This document shows, piece after piece, positions 1 through 5,808 of a stretch of 9,476 nt of DNA; position 1 is the first letter of the stretch; every line of letters starts with the position of its first letter. The notes beneath the pieces were generated by a model. That model saw nothing but the letters and a program-made list of their open reading frames with translations. It was not told the origin of the DNA and ran no database searches. A program made the translations under genes and the position numbers. The DNA is from Bifidobacteriaceae bacterium. Lineage in GTDB: Bacteria > Actinomycetota > Actinomycetes > Actinomycetales > WQXJ01. Where the stretch lies: the NCBI GenBank assembly GCA_031278075.1, contig JAITLE010000187.1, positions 1 to 9,476 of the forward strand, given 5' to 3'.

Positions 1-15
1 CCCGGGCCAATTCCC

Positions 16-206
16 CAATTGCGGACACCGCCCCCCGACCCGCCGCCCGGGCCCGAAACGAGGGCTCTCCACCCGCGACGCGTTGACCAGCACAAACACG
101 GACACAGTGGGCGACGCCGCCCAGCCACGGCCGGCGCAGCCCCTAGCGGCTTGTCCGCAAGTGCCCAAAACAAGCCAGATCCGGTCCTTTTGGACAATTG
201 CGGACA
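16..206. repeat. Repeated 12-mer CAATTGCGGACA with an inverted partner
   Basis: The 253 nt beyond the dehydratase stop codon contain no gene I can recognise. They hold the same 12-mer, CAATTGCGGACA, at 16-27 and 195-206, and a near-complementary TTGTCCGCAA at 151-160. The copy at 151-160 can pair with TTGCGGACA at 198-206 to make a 9-bp stem. Inside that loop is a smaller hairpin, GTCC-TTTT-GGAC, at 184-195. The bases after the two direct copies are also loosely similar and rich in CCG. This could be a regulator binding site set, a transcript-end structure for the rpmG-dehydratase operon, or a fragment of a dispersed repeat. The repeats are directly visible; the role is unknown. Confidence 0.5.
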
Positions 207-253
207 GCACCCGCACGCCCGCCGCGGCGGCGGCGCAGTTGGCGAGGTGGTTC

Positions 254-1402
254 TCAGGCCGAGCGGACCTGAGCCTGGGCCTTGCCCAGGACGCGGGCGC
301 CGTCGAGGGTGACGTCAAAGTTGATGGTCGTGCAGCCGTCCCTCAGCGCGGCGATGTGTCCGGACGCGACTAGGCGGGCCACGCCCGCATCAGGCACGGG
401 GACCGGGCGAGCGAACCGAACCGCGAATTCGACGACTGCGCCCGGGTCACCTGCCCAGTTCACCGCTAGCTGACTGACGCGCCCCATGGTGAGCATGCCG
501 TGCGCGATGACGCCGGGCAAGCCAGCTTGACGCGCAGCCGCCTCAGACCAGTGGATCGGGTTGAAATCACCCGAGGCCCCCGCGTAGCGGACGAGATCTT
601 CCCTGGTCAAAGGGATCTCGACAGCATCCAGCGCTTGCCTCGGCGCGACCGCGGTTTCCGGGCGGGCAGCGTCCGCGGGGGCGGCCCCGGGCTGGGAGGG
701 CTCAGTTTGGGCGGGGCCGAGGCCCAGGGCTGGGGCGGCGGGGGTGGCCACTGCCAGGGTGGGGCGAGCGGCGGCCGCGGCGGGCATGGCGGCAGCCACG
801 GTGGGGACGGTGGCGGCCGCGGTGGCGCGGGCGGGGGTGGCCACTGCCGGGGTGGGGCCGGTGGCGCGGACGGGGGTGGCCACTGCCGGGGTGGGGCCGG
901 TGGCGAGGGCGGAGCCGGGTGCGGTCGGCGTGGCAGCTGTGGACGGAGCGGGGTCAGTTGGGGGGAGGCGGATGGCGAGCGTTGAGGTGAGGTCGGCTAC
1001 TGGGAGGCGGTCGGCATCGTGCAAGTGGACTTCTGTTGTCACCATGACGACACCGCGACGATGACGGATGGCGGCCACGTGCAACACCGCCGTCAGCGTG
1101 TCGCCAGCAAAGAGCGGGCGGTGGTGGCGGATGGACTCTTCAGCGTGGACGACGCGGCTGAAATCAATCCCGGCGGCCGGGTCAGCGATATATGCGGCCT
1201 CCGCGCGCTGCGCGACGACGGCCACGAATGTGGGGGCCGCCACAACATCCGGGTGACCGAGCAGCGCGGCTGCCCTTGGGTCGAAGCAAGCAGGGTGGGT
1301 GGCGCCAGTCGCGGCGGCGAACTCGCGGAGCTTCTCGCGGCCGACTTGGTAAGGCTCGGCGGGCGGGTAGACACGCCCGGCGAACGCCGGATCAACCGGC
1401 AC
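254..1402 (-). CDS. Fused HadA-HadB-type (MaoC family) acyl dehydratase/hydratase
   Basis: This 382-residue protein fuses two hotdog domains. Residues 1-147 match the HadA/FAS1-like dehydratase N-terminal domain, with the typical opening GRVYPPAEPYQVGREKLREF and the segment GHPDVVAAPTF near 49-59. Residues 259-382 form a catalytic MaoC domain with the hydratase signature GDFNPIH at 278-284, so Asp279 and His284 are the expected catalytic pair. Between them, at about 148-258, lies a low-complexity Ala/Pro/Thr linker. In mycobacteria HadA and HadB are separate proteins that form a heterodimer dehydrating 3-hydroxyacyl-ACP in FAS-II; other actinobacteria carry related pairs without making mycolates, so the substrate is uncertain. 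The GTG start is chosen because the N-terminus then matches the family exactly; it lies 6 nt after rpmG, without a strong ribosome binding site, suggesting coupled translation. The fusion is the unusual feature. Confidence 0.9.
   Translation of the reverse strand: MPVDPAFAGRVYPPAEPYQVGREKLREFAAATGATHPACFDPRAAALLGHPDVVAAPTFVAVVAQRAEAAYIADPAAGIDFSRVVHAEESIRHHRPLFAGDTLTAVLHVAAIRHRRGVVMVTTEVHLHDADRLPVADLTSTLAIRLPPTDPAPSTAATPTAPGSALATGPTPAVATPVRATGPTPAVATPARATAAATVPTVAAAMPAAAAARPTLAVATPAAPALGLGPAQTEPSQPGAAPADAARPETAVAPRQALDAVEIPLTREDLVRYAGASGDFNPIHWSEAAARQAGLPGVIAHGMLTMGRVSQLAVNWAGDPGAVVEFAVRFARPVPVPDAGVARLVASGHIAALRDGCTTINFDVTLDGARVLGKAQAQVRSA
735..904 (-). repeat. 39-bp tandem repeat in the dehydratase linker
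   Basis: Two adjacent 39-bp units at 827-865 and 866-904 differ at one base. A third, degenerate copy lies at about 735-772. They encode the linker residues 167-192 as two 13-residue units of the form ATGPTPAVATP followed by VR or AR; the third copy encodes RPTLAVATPAA. The unit length is a multiple of three, so copy changes keep the reading frame. This looks like recent slippage or unequal exchange in a flexible linker. Confidence 0.85.
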
Positions 1403-1408
1403 GCTGGG

Positions 1409-1579
1409 CTAACGGGTCTCGCGGTGCTCTGTGTGCTTGCGGCAACGGGGGCAGAACTTGGCCAAGGCCATGCGGTCTGGGTTGTTGCGGCGGTTCTTCT
1501 TGGTGATGTAGTTCCGTTCCTTGCACACAGTGCAGGCCATCGTGATCTTGGGGCGGACATCAGCCGTCTTGGAGGCCAT
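1409..1579 (-). CDS. rpmG: 50S ribosomal protein L33
   Basis: This 56-residue basic protein is a component of the large ribosomal subunit. Two cysteine pairs are present, Cys16/Cys19 (CTVC) and Cys43/Cys46 (CPRC), making it the zinc-binding C+ form rather than the zinc-free paralogue that many actinobacteria induce under zinc starvation. The central segment ERNYITKKNRRNNPDRM and the C-terminal FCPRCRKHTEHRETR are typical L33. The ATG is preceded by AAGGAG with 7 nt spacing, a strong ribosome binding site that fixes the start. The HadA-HadB fusion gene follows after 6 nt, the same order as rpmG2-hadA in mycobacteria, so both are probably on one transcript. Confidence 0.97.
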   Translation of the reverse strand: MASKTADVRPKITMACTVCKERNYITKKNRRNNPDRMALAKFCPRCRKHTEHRETR

Positions 1580-1606
1580 CGCGCTGCTCCTTCTTCCGTC
1601 TAGTGG

Positions 1607-1634
1607 GTCCCTGGAGGGACGGGTCTAGCCCGTC
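1607..1634 (-). promoter_or_regulatory. Overlapping hairpins in the rpmG leader
   Basis: Two perfect stem-loops lie 28-55 nt upstream of the rpmG start: GTCCC-TGGA-GGGAC at 1607-1620 and GACGGG-TCTAG-CCCGTC at 1618-1634 (plus-strand reading). They share GAC at 1618-1620, so they cannot both form completely. Their place in the leader, close to the ribosome binding site, would suit leader control or a boundary from the upstream AIM24 gene. No T-run follows, so a classical terminator is not supported. The structure is seen; the function is inference. Confidence 0.4.
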
Positions 1635-1779
1635 AACACACCGGGCCGCCGCCATATTCCGCGGCCGGTGGGCCGCCGGGCGCCGCAAAGCGCCGGAGGG
1701 AGTCTACCAAGCCGCGGCGGGGAGTTCGCGCGCCAGCGCGCCAGGGTCATCCATGGGAAACCCTGAGGGGAAGCCGGCG

Positions 1780-2478
1780 CTACCGCTGGAGCGGGAGGAA
1801 CGGGACCATCGCGGCCGCGAAGGTCTCGAGGTTCAAGCTCTGCACCAGCACCTTGCCGGTTCCGCGGAAGATGTTGACGACACCCTCGCCGGTGCCGATC
1901 GAGCCCCAAAAGCCGCTCTGCAGCTCGATCCGATAATCGAGGTCGCGGTCCCACGCCACCACGTGCCGGTTGTCGACCACGAAGCCGTCCGCGCCGTTCA
2001 GCGCCACCTCGGTGATGGAGCCGAACGCGTTGACGAGCATCGCCCCTTGGCCACTTGTGGTCATGACGAAGAACCCGCCTTGCCCGCCGAACAACGCCCG
2101 CCCCACGCTCTGCCGTTCCATGGTGTACGCGACGGTCTGTTCCATCGCCAAGAACGCGGAATCGTTCAAGCGGTACTGGTTGGTCCCCACGTCAAGCTGC
2201 ATTATGTTCCCCGGGTACGCCGGCGCGATCGCCACCTCGCCCTGCGCCGCCTGGCACACCAGCTCAGTGATGAACGCCGACTCGCTGGAGACCGCGCTGC
2301 GCGCCGCCGCCCGCGCCAGCTTTCCCAGCCCCCGCCCGGACGCATTCAACCTAGCGTTCAGCTCCACTCCGGTGGAGCGGTAGATCATCGAGCCGCGCTG
2401 GATCAGCGCCGTCTCGCCCTGAGCCAAGCGCAGACGCGCCACCGGGAACTGCATTTGCGTCTCAATCTCGAATTTCAT
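1780..2478 (-). CDS. AIM24 family protein (TIGR00266-like)
   Basis: This 232-residue soluble protein lacks a signal peptide and membrane segments. It has the features of the AIM24/TIGR00266 family: a beta-rich, Gly-containing fold with the stretches GETALIQRGSMIYRSTGVEL (21-40), AIAPAYPGNIMQLDV, FGGQGGFFVMTTSGQGAMLV, ADGFVVDNRHVVAWD and a closing GEGVVNIFRGTGKVLVQSL. The yeast member is a mitochondrial protein involved in inner-membrane organisation; bacterial members have no firmly known biochemical role. Length is normal for the family. The ATG is preceded by AAAGGGGAG, close to the start codon. It lies 129 nt downstream of the amidohydrolase and may share its transcript, although a leader with hairpins sits in between. 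Family assignment is confident; function is not known. Confidence 0.88.
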   Translation of the reverse strand: MKFEIETQMQFPVARLRLAQGETALIQRGSMIYRSTGVELNARLNASGRGLGKLARAAARSAVSSESAFITELVCQAAQGEVAIAPAYPGNIMQLDVGTNQYRLNDSAFLAMEQTVAYTMERQSVGRALFGGQGGFFVMTTSGQGAMLVNAFGSITEVALNGADGFVVDNRHVVAWDRDLDYRIELQSGFWGSIGTGEGVVNIFRGTGKVLVQSLNLETFAAAMVPFLPLQR

Positions 2479-2498
2479 GTTCTCCCCTTTGGGCCGCG

Positions 2499-2522
2499 AC
2501 CACTGCGGTGGTTTCGCCCACC
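2499..2522 (-). promoter_or_regulatory. Mutually exclusive hairpins in the leader of the AIM24 gene
   Basis: Upstream of the AIM24 start, plus-strand ACCAC-TGCG-GTGGT (2499-2512) and GGTGG-TTTCGC-CCACC (2507-2522) are both perfect 5-bp stem-loops that share the bases 2507-2512. Only one can form at a time. A weak -10-like TATGGT (minus strand, 2520-2525) overlaps the distal arm. The layout resembles a switchable leader, but no ligand, leader peptide or known RNA family is recognised. Confidence 0.3.
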
Positions 2523-2607
2523 ATACTCGCCCAAACGTCTCGGCTGCCCCCCGTTCGCCGTCGCCAGCGCACGATGCCGACCGGTCCCGCCCAGCTCCCG
2601 GCCGCAG

Positions 2608-3804
2608 TCACCGGACCGGCTCGCCGCCCTTCAGCACGGTGCGCTGGGCCGTCCACAGCAGTTCAGGATCACGCCGCAAATCACCCGGGAACACCACCAT
2701 GTCCGCGGCACACCCCGGCGCCACGGCGCCGATCCGGCCAGACAGACCGAGTATGGCCGCGTTGGTGGCGGTGGCGGCTTCCACGGTGCGCTCGATTCCT
2801 TCGACTTCGCACTGGAGCCTGAGACCTTGAAGCTGTTCGTCCTCTAAGTCACCCATCAGGTCGGAGCCGAAGCCGATCCGCACCCCGGCGGCACGCGCCA
2901 CCCGGATCGCGTTCTTGCCAGCGCCGAGCACCGCGGTGTTCTTAGCTCGACCGACTTCCGTGAGACCGACCTCCGCCCCACGGCGGTCCATCGCGTCGTA
3001 GGCGGCCAAAGTCGGCACCAAGAAAGCGCCACGCTCGGCCATCAGCGCGGCAGTGGGCGGGTCTAAGAGGTTGCCGTGTTCGATGCACCGCACCCCATTG
3101 GTGACCGAGTGGACGATCGCGCGCGGCGAGTAGGCGTGGGCTGTCACATACGAGCCGCGCCGGTCAGCCTCGTAGGCGGCCGCCGCGATCTCGTCCGGGG
3201 AATACTGCGGCGCCTCCAACGGATCGGTCGGCGAGACCACCCCGCCTGAAGTCAGGAGCTTGATGGCATGCGCGCCCTGGCGGAACAATTCCCGGGCACG
3301 TCTGCGGATCGCCTCGACGCCATCTACCACGTTGGTGGAACAGCCGCAATACGGCGGGTCGCGGAACAACGGGTTCCGGCCGTCGCCATGCCCGCCGGTT
3401 TGAGACAACGCCGGGCCGGTCCACAGGTAGCGCGGCGCCGGGATGACGCCCTCGCGGATGGCTTTGGCCAACCCCGGGTCGCCGCCGGCGACGTCCCGGA
3501 CCGTGGTGAAGCCGCGCCGCAGCGCCGCTTCGAGCCGACGCGCCGCCTTCAGCGCCACATAGCTGAGCGGCCACTTCTCCATCTCCTCGAGGTTGAGTGA
3601 GACGCCGTACGCGTGGCAATGCGCGTCGATCAGACCTGGCGTGACAGAACCACCATCCGCGTCGAGGACGCGCGCGTCCCCGGGCACGGCCACATCCGGG
3701 CCGACCGCCACGATGACGTCGTCTTGGATCAGGACCGTCTCCGGGTCTTTGCCCGCCCGGCCCGCTGTCAACACGCGCGCGTTGGTGACCGCCAGGATTC
3801 CCAT
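2608..3804 (-). CDS. Metal-dependent amidohydrolase, Xaa-Pro dipeptidase/imidazolonepropionase-like
   Basis: This 398-residue cytoplasmic enzyme belongs to the amidohydrolase superfamily. Visible metal-site residues are His62 and His64 in GLIDAHCH, Lys182 in HAIKLLTSGG (the likely carboxylated bridging lysine), His223 in TAHAYS, His243 in IEHGN and the catalytic Asp315 in GFGSDL. A GGHGDGRNP segment (137-145) and the beta-rich N- and C-terminal parts complete the fold. This motif set fits the group often annotated as Xaa-Pro dipeptidase or imidazolonepropionase-like; characterised relatives hydrolyse N-acyl or dipeptide substrates with C-terminal Pro, Lys or Arg, so the exact substrate here is open. 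The ATG is preceded by AGGAG at normal spacing. It starts 207 nt downstream of tRNA-Met and precedes the AIM24 gene. No histidine-catabolism genes are nearby, which argues against HutI. Confidence 0.88.
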   Translation of the reverse strand: MGILAVTNARVLTAGRAGKDPETVLIQDDVIVAVGPDVAVPGDARVLDADGGSVTPGLIDAHCHAYGVSLNLEEMEKWPLSYVALKAARRLEAALRRGFTTVRDVAGGDPGLAKAIREGVIPAPRYLWTGPALSQTGGHGDGRNPLFRDPPYCGCSTNVVDGVEAIRRRARELFRQGAHAIKLLTSGGVVSPTDPLEAPQYSPDEIAAAAYEADRRGSYVTAHAYSPRAIVHSVTNGVRCIEHGNLLDPPTAALMAERGAFLVPTLAAYDAMDRRGAEVGLTEVGRAKNTAVLGAGKNAIRVARAAGVRIGFGSDLMGDLEDEQLQGLRLQCEVEGIERTVEAATATNAAILGLSGRIGAVAPGCAADMVVFPGDLRRDPELLWTAQRTVLKGGEPVR

Positions 3805-3879
3805 GGTTCTGCTCTCCTAGAGCGGCTGTGCCGCCGATCGTCTCACGCCGAGGCGGCGTCAACCGCACCGCACGCGGAG

Positions 3880-3906
3880 GAATTAGTCCAAGCTGACAGC
3901 GAACAA
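3880..3906 (-). promoter_or_regulatory. Weak candidate promoter of the amidohydrolase gene
   Basis: On the minus strand TTGTTC and TAATTC are separated by 15 nt, about 75 nt upstream of the amidohydrolase start. The spacing is short for a sigma70-type promoter and the match is partial. It is the most AT-rich patch in the gap between the tRNA terminator and the gene. Confidence 0.2.
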
Positions 3907-3985
3907 GGCTAGCGCGCCTTGAAGAATTTGCTGGTGGCCGCCGTTCGCCATCACAGCGCGTCTCCCCCAAACAGCGGCGCCAAGA

Positions 3986-4004
3986 GGCTGGCAGATCACC
4001 AGCC
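3986..4004 (-). terminator. Hairpin ending the tRNA cluster
   Basis: GGCTGG and CCAGCC form a perfect 6-bp stem with a 7-nt loop, beginning 7 nt past the 3' end of tRNA-Met. On the minus strand TCTTGG follows, so the T-run is poor. Position directly after the last tRNA makes a terminator or processing boundary the likeliest role. Confidence 0.5.
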
Positions 4005-4011
4005 GAGACCG

Positions 4012-4085
4012 TAGCGGGAGGGGGGATCGAACCCCCGACCTCACGATTATGAGTCGTGCGCTCTAACCGTCTGAGCTACCCCGCC
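4012..4085 (-). tRNA. tRNA-Met (CAT), elongator
   Basis: The 74-nt cloverleaf has acceptor GGCGGGG/TCCCGCT (G-T at both ends of the stem), D-arm GCTC/GAGC, anticodon loop CTCATAA in stem ACGA-/-TCGT, and T-arm GGGGG-TTCGATC-CCCCC, with discriminator A. The anticodon is CAT. The anticodon stem lacks the three G-C pairs of initiator tRNA, so it is the elongator form. tRNA-Ile2, whose CAT is modified to lysidine, cannot be fully ruled out, but the position next to tRNA-Thr and upstream of rpmG matches metT of mycobacteria. The 3' CCA is not encoded. Confidence 0.95.
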
Positions 4086-4119
4086 GCTGCGAACCAGTCC
4101 GCCAGCAGGCGACCGGTCG

Positions 4120-4192
4120 AGCCCCGAAAGGGAATCGAACCCTTGACCTTCTCCTTACCATGGAGACGCTCTGCCGACTGAGCTATCGGGGC
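4120..4192 (-). tRNA. tRNA-Thr (GGT)
   Basis: The 73-nt cloverleaf has acceptor GCCCCGA/TCGGGGC, D-arm GCTC/GAGC, anticodon stem TCTCC/GGAGA around loop ATGGTAA, and T-arm AAGGG-TTCGATT-CCCTT. The anticodon GGT reads ACC and ACT threonine codons. Discriminator is T and the 3' CCA is not encoded. A 34-nt spacer separates it from tRNA-Met, so they are probably cut from one precursor. Confidence 0.97.
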
Positions 4193-4288
4193 GGCGCAAC
4201 CGAGAGTACACGGTCCGGCGCCGGGCTGGCGAATCAGCGAGGGGCTCGCTCGCCGCCCATGGGGCACGTGCCGGCGCCGGGCGCTCGC

Positions 4289-4374
4289 TGGTGGCGGGTG
4301 AGAGATTCGAACTCCCGTAGCGATTCCGCGTCTGATTTACAGTCAGATCCCATTGGCCTCTCGGGCAACCCGCC
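4289..4374 (-). tRNA. tRNA-Tyr (GTA)
   Basis: This 86-nt class II tRNA has acceptor GGCGGGT/ACCCGCC, anticodon stem CTGAC... with loop containing GTA, a long variable arm around GCGGAATCGC, and T-arm GGGAG-TTCGAAT-CTCTC. Unlike the two following tRNAs, its gene encodes the 3' CCA after discriminator A. It lies 96 nt upstream of tRNA-Thr and is the first tRNA of the cluster. Confidence 0.96.
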
Positions 4375-4415
4375 TAGGCTGTTTACCCGCCGGGGCGGCA
4401 CAGCGCTAAGCAACG

Positions 4416-4443
4416 ATACTAGCTCGACCGTCAAAGGTCGAAA
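4416..4443 (-). promoter_or_regulatory. Candidate tRNA promoter overlapped by a palindrome
   Basis: On the minus strand TTTCGA (4438-4443) and TAGTAT (4416-4421) are 16 nt apart, about 42 nt before tRNA-Tyr. A second -35-like TTGACG lies at 4429-4434, but lacks a good -10 at 17 nt. The palindrome CGACC-GTCAAA-GGTCG (4425-4440) overlaps both boxes and could be an operator or chance. The assignment is weak. Confidence 0.3.
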
Positions 4444-4453
4444 CCAGCGGCAT

Positions 4454-4468
4454 GCCTCAGGTTGAGGC
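4454..4468 (-). terminator. Small perfect hairpin downstream of hemH
   Basis: GCCTCA and TGAGGC form a perfect 6-bp stem with a 3-nt loop on either strand. It is the clearest hairpin between hemH and the tRNA promoter region, but it lies about 280 nt past the hemH stop and has no T-run. It may end the operon transcript or be unrelated to termination. Confidence 0.25.
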
Positions 4469-4746
4469 TCGCCTGGTGGAGGCCCTGCCTCGGAGCTTCC
4501 AGTTCGCGTGGGACTGGTGGCCGCGGCGCGTGGCACGCCACCACCCTGGAGCGATGCGAGGCGAGTGGTCGAAGGCCTGACCCGCGCCGCCGCGGCCGGG
4601 CCCGCCAGCCGAACCCGCATCCCTCAAGCCAAGCGGGGTCGACCAATGAGCAGAGCCGCCAAGCGGACGGCCGAGCGTGGCCTTGGCACGGCATCGTGCG
4701 TCGTGCGTCTCGCGTGGTGCGCGGAACCGATCGAATCGCCGCGCGT

Positions 4747-5808
4747 TCAGGAACTCGAAAGCTTCCCGTGGCGGTGGTGCGCGGGCGGCGCCACGACCGG
4801 TCGCCACTCCTCGGCCAAGCGCGCGGTCACCAGATCCGCTAAGGCGTCCAACCAGAGCGGATGGTCGTTCAGGCAGGCGTGACGCACAAACAGCCCGTCT
4901 GGCTTCGCCGCGAGGTAGGCCTCGCGGTTCAGCAGGTCGATCTCCTCGAGGGTTTCGAGACAGTCCGCGGCGAACCCCGGACAGGCCACGTCGAGCCGCG
5001 CCACGCCCTGGCGGCCCAGGCGCGCCACCGTGTCGATGGTCGCGGGGGTGAGCCACGGCATCGGACCGAACTTCGACTGATACGTCACCAGGCAGTCGCT
5101 GGTCCCCACGCCAAGCCGAGCCCTGAGCGCGGCGGCCGTCTGATGGCACTGCTCGCGGTAAGGATCGCCCGCCCGGTCCACCGACTCCGGGATGCCGTGG
5201 AAGGACAACAGCATCCGATCGCCGGCGGCGAAGTCAGGCCGGCCGTGGCGGCCCCACGCCTCCTCGGCGCGGGCGGCCAGCGCCTCGATATAGCCCGGGT
5301 GAGTCGGATAGGAATGCGCCATCGAATACTCGAGTTGGTGCACAGAGCGCAGCGCGTGACGCGCCACCTCGTCGATCACGCTCGCGACGGTCGGCACCGA
5401 ATACTGCGGATACAGCGGCACCACCAGCACGCGCCCGATGCCGTCTCGTCGCACCGCGTCGAGCACCTCACGCACGCTCGGGGAACCGTAGCGCATCGCG
5501 AAGACCACGCGCGGGGCAGCCCGGTCAGCGGCTGCCAGCCGCTCAGCCACCCCTGCCACCTGCGCCTTCGTGTACACCAGGAGCGGCGAGCCCTCCTCCA
5601 ACCAGATGCTGCGGTACTTGGCGGCCGCGCGCGATGAGCGGATCGGCAGCACAGCCGCCTCGAGGACGGCGCGCCAAAGCACCGCTGGGAGGTTCACCAC
5701 GCGCCGGTCGCTGAGGAACTCACGGAGGTAGCGCCGCACCTCACGGGTCGTGGGCGCCTCGGGTGTGCCCAGGTTGACCAGCACAACTGCCGTGCCACTC
5801 GCCTTCAT
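4747..5808 (-). CDS. hemH: Ferrochelatase, proteobacterial-like
   Basis: This 353-residue soluble enzyme inserts Fe(II) into a porphyrin in haem synthesis. Family blocks run in order: VVLVNLGTPEAPTTREV near the N-terminus, FLSDRRVVNLP, EEGSPLLVYT, MRYGSPSVRE, VPLYPQYSVPTV, LLSFHGIPESV with the metal-site His204, TYQSKFGPMPWL, and CPGFAADCLETLEEI with the catalytic Glu285. These match E. coli HemH closely, and differ from the coproporphyrin ferrochelatase (CpfC) usual in actinobacteria, so the substrate may be protoporphyrin IX; that is inference. The ATG at 5808 is chosen over a longer frame because family similarity begins there, GAGG lies 7 nt upstream, and the codon overlaps the preceding stop as ATGA. 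It is the last gene of the operon. The C-terminal tail after LAEEWRP looks unconserved. Confidence 0.95.
   Translation of the reverse strand: MKASGTAVVLVNLGTPEAPTTREVRRYLREFLSDRRVVNLPAVLWRAVLEAAVLPIRSSRAAAKYRSIWLEEGSPLLVYTKAQVAGVAERLAAADRAAPRVVFAMRYGSPSVREVLDAVRRDGIGRVLVVPLYPQYSVPTVASVIDEVARHALRSVHQLEYSMAHSYPTHPGYIEALAARAEEAWGRHGRPDFAAGDRMLLSFHGIPESVDRAGDPYREQCHQTAAALRARLGVGTSDCLVTYQSKFGPMPWLTPATIDTVARLGRQGVARLDVACPGFAADCLETLEEIDLLNREAYLAAKPDGLFVRHACLNDHPLWLDALADLVTARLAEEWRPVVAPPAHHRHGKLSSS

Larger units (their letters stand above)
4375..4746. other. Gene-free 372-nt spacer between tRNA-Tyr and hemH
   Basis: No open frame here resembles a known protein on either strand, and the long frames crossing it are by-products of high GC. 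It contains the probable tRNA promoter region and several short palindromes near 4425-4468. The remainder, about 4470-4746, shows nothing I can assign. A small RNA or long 3' untranslated region of the hemH operon is possible but not supported. Confidence 0.5.

Noticed and set aside
1727..1742. GCGCGC-CA-GCGCGC inverted repeat after the AIM24 stop as a terminator
   Set aside because: The loop would be only two bases and no T-run follows; alternating GC words are frequent here.
1603..2847. Long plus-strand open frame of 414 codons opposite the AIM24 and amidohydrolase genes
   Set aside because: Its composition is Arg/Pro/His-rich with no family resemblance, and it is antisense to two well-supported genes; GC-rich antisense frames often stay open.
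2608..3804. Amidohydrolase as histidine-degrading imidazolonepropionase (HutI)
   Set aside because: No hutU, hutH or hutG genes flank it, and the GGHGD and HAIKLLTSGG segments fit the Xaa-Pro dipeptidase-like group better.
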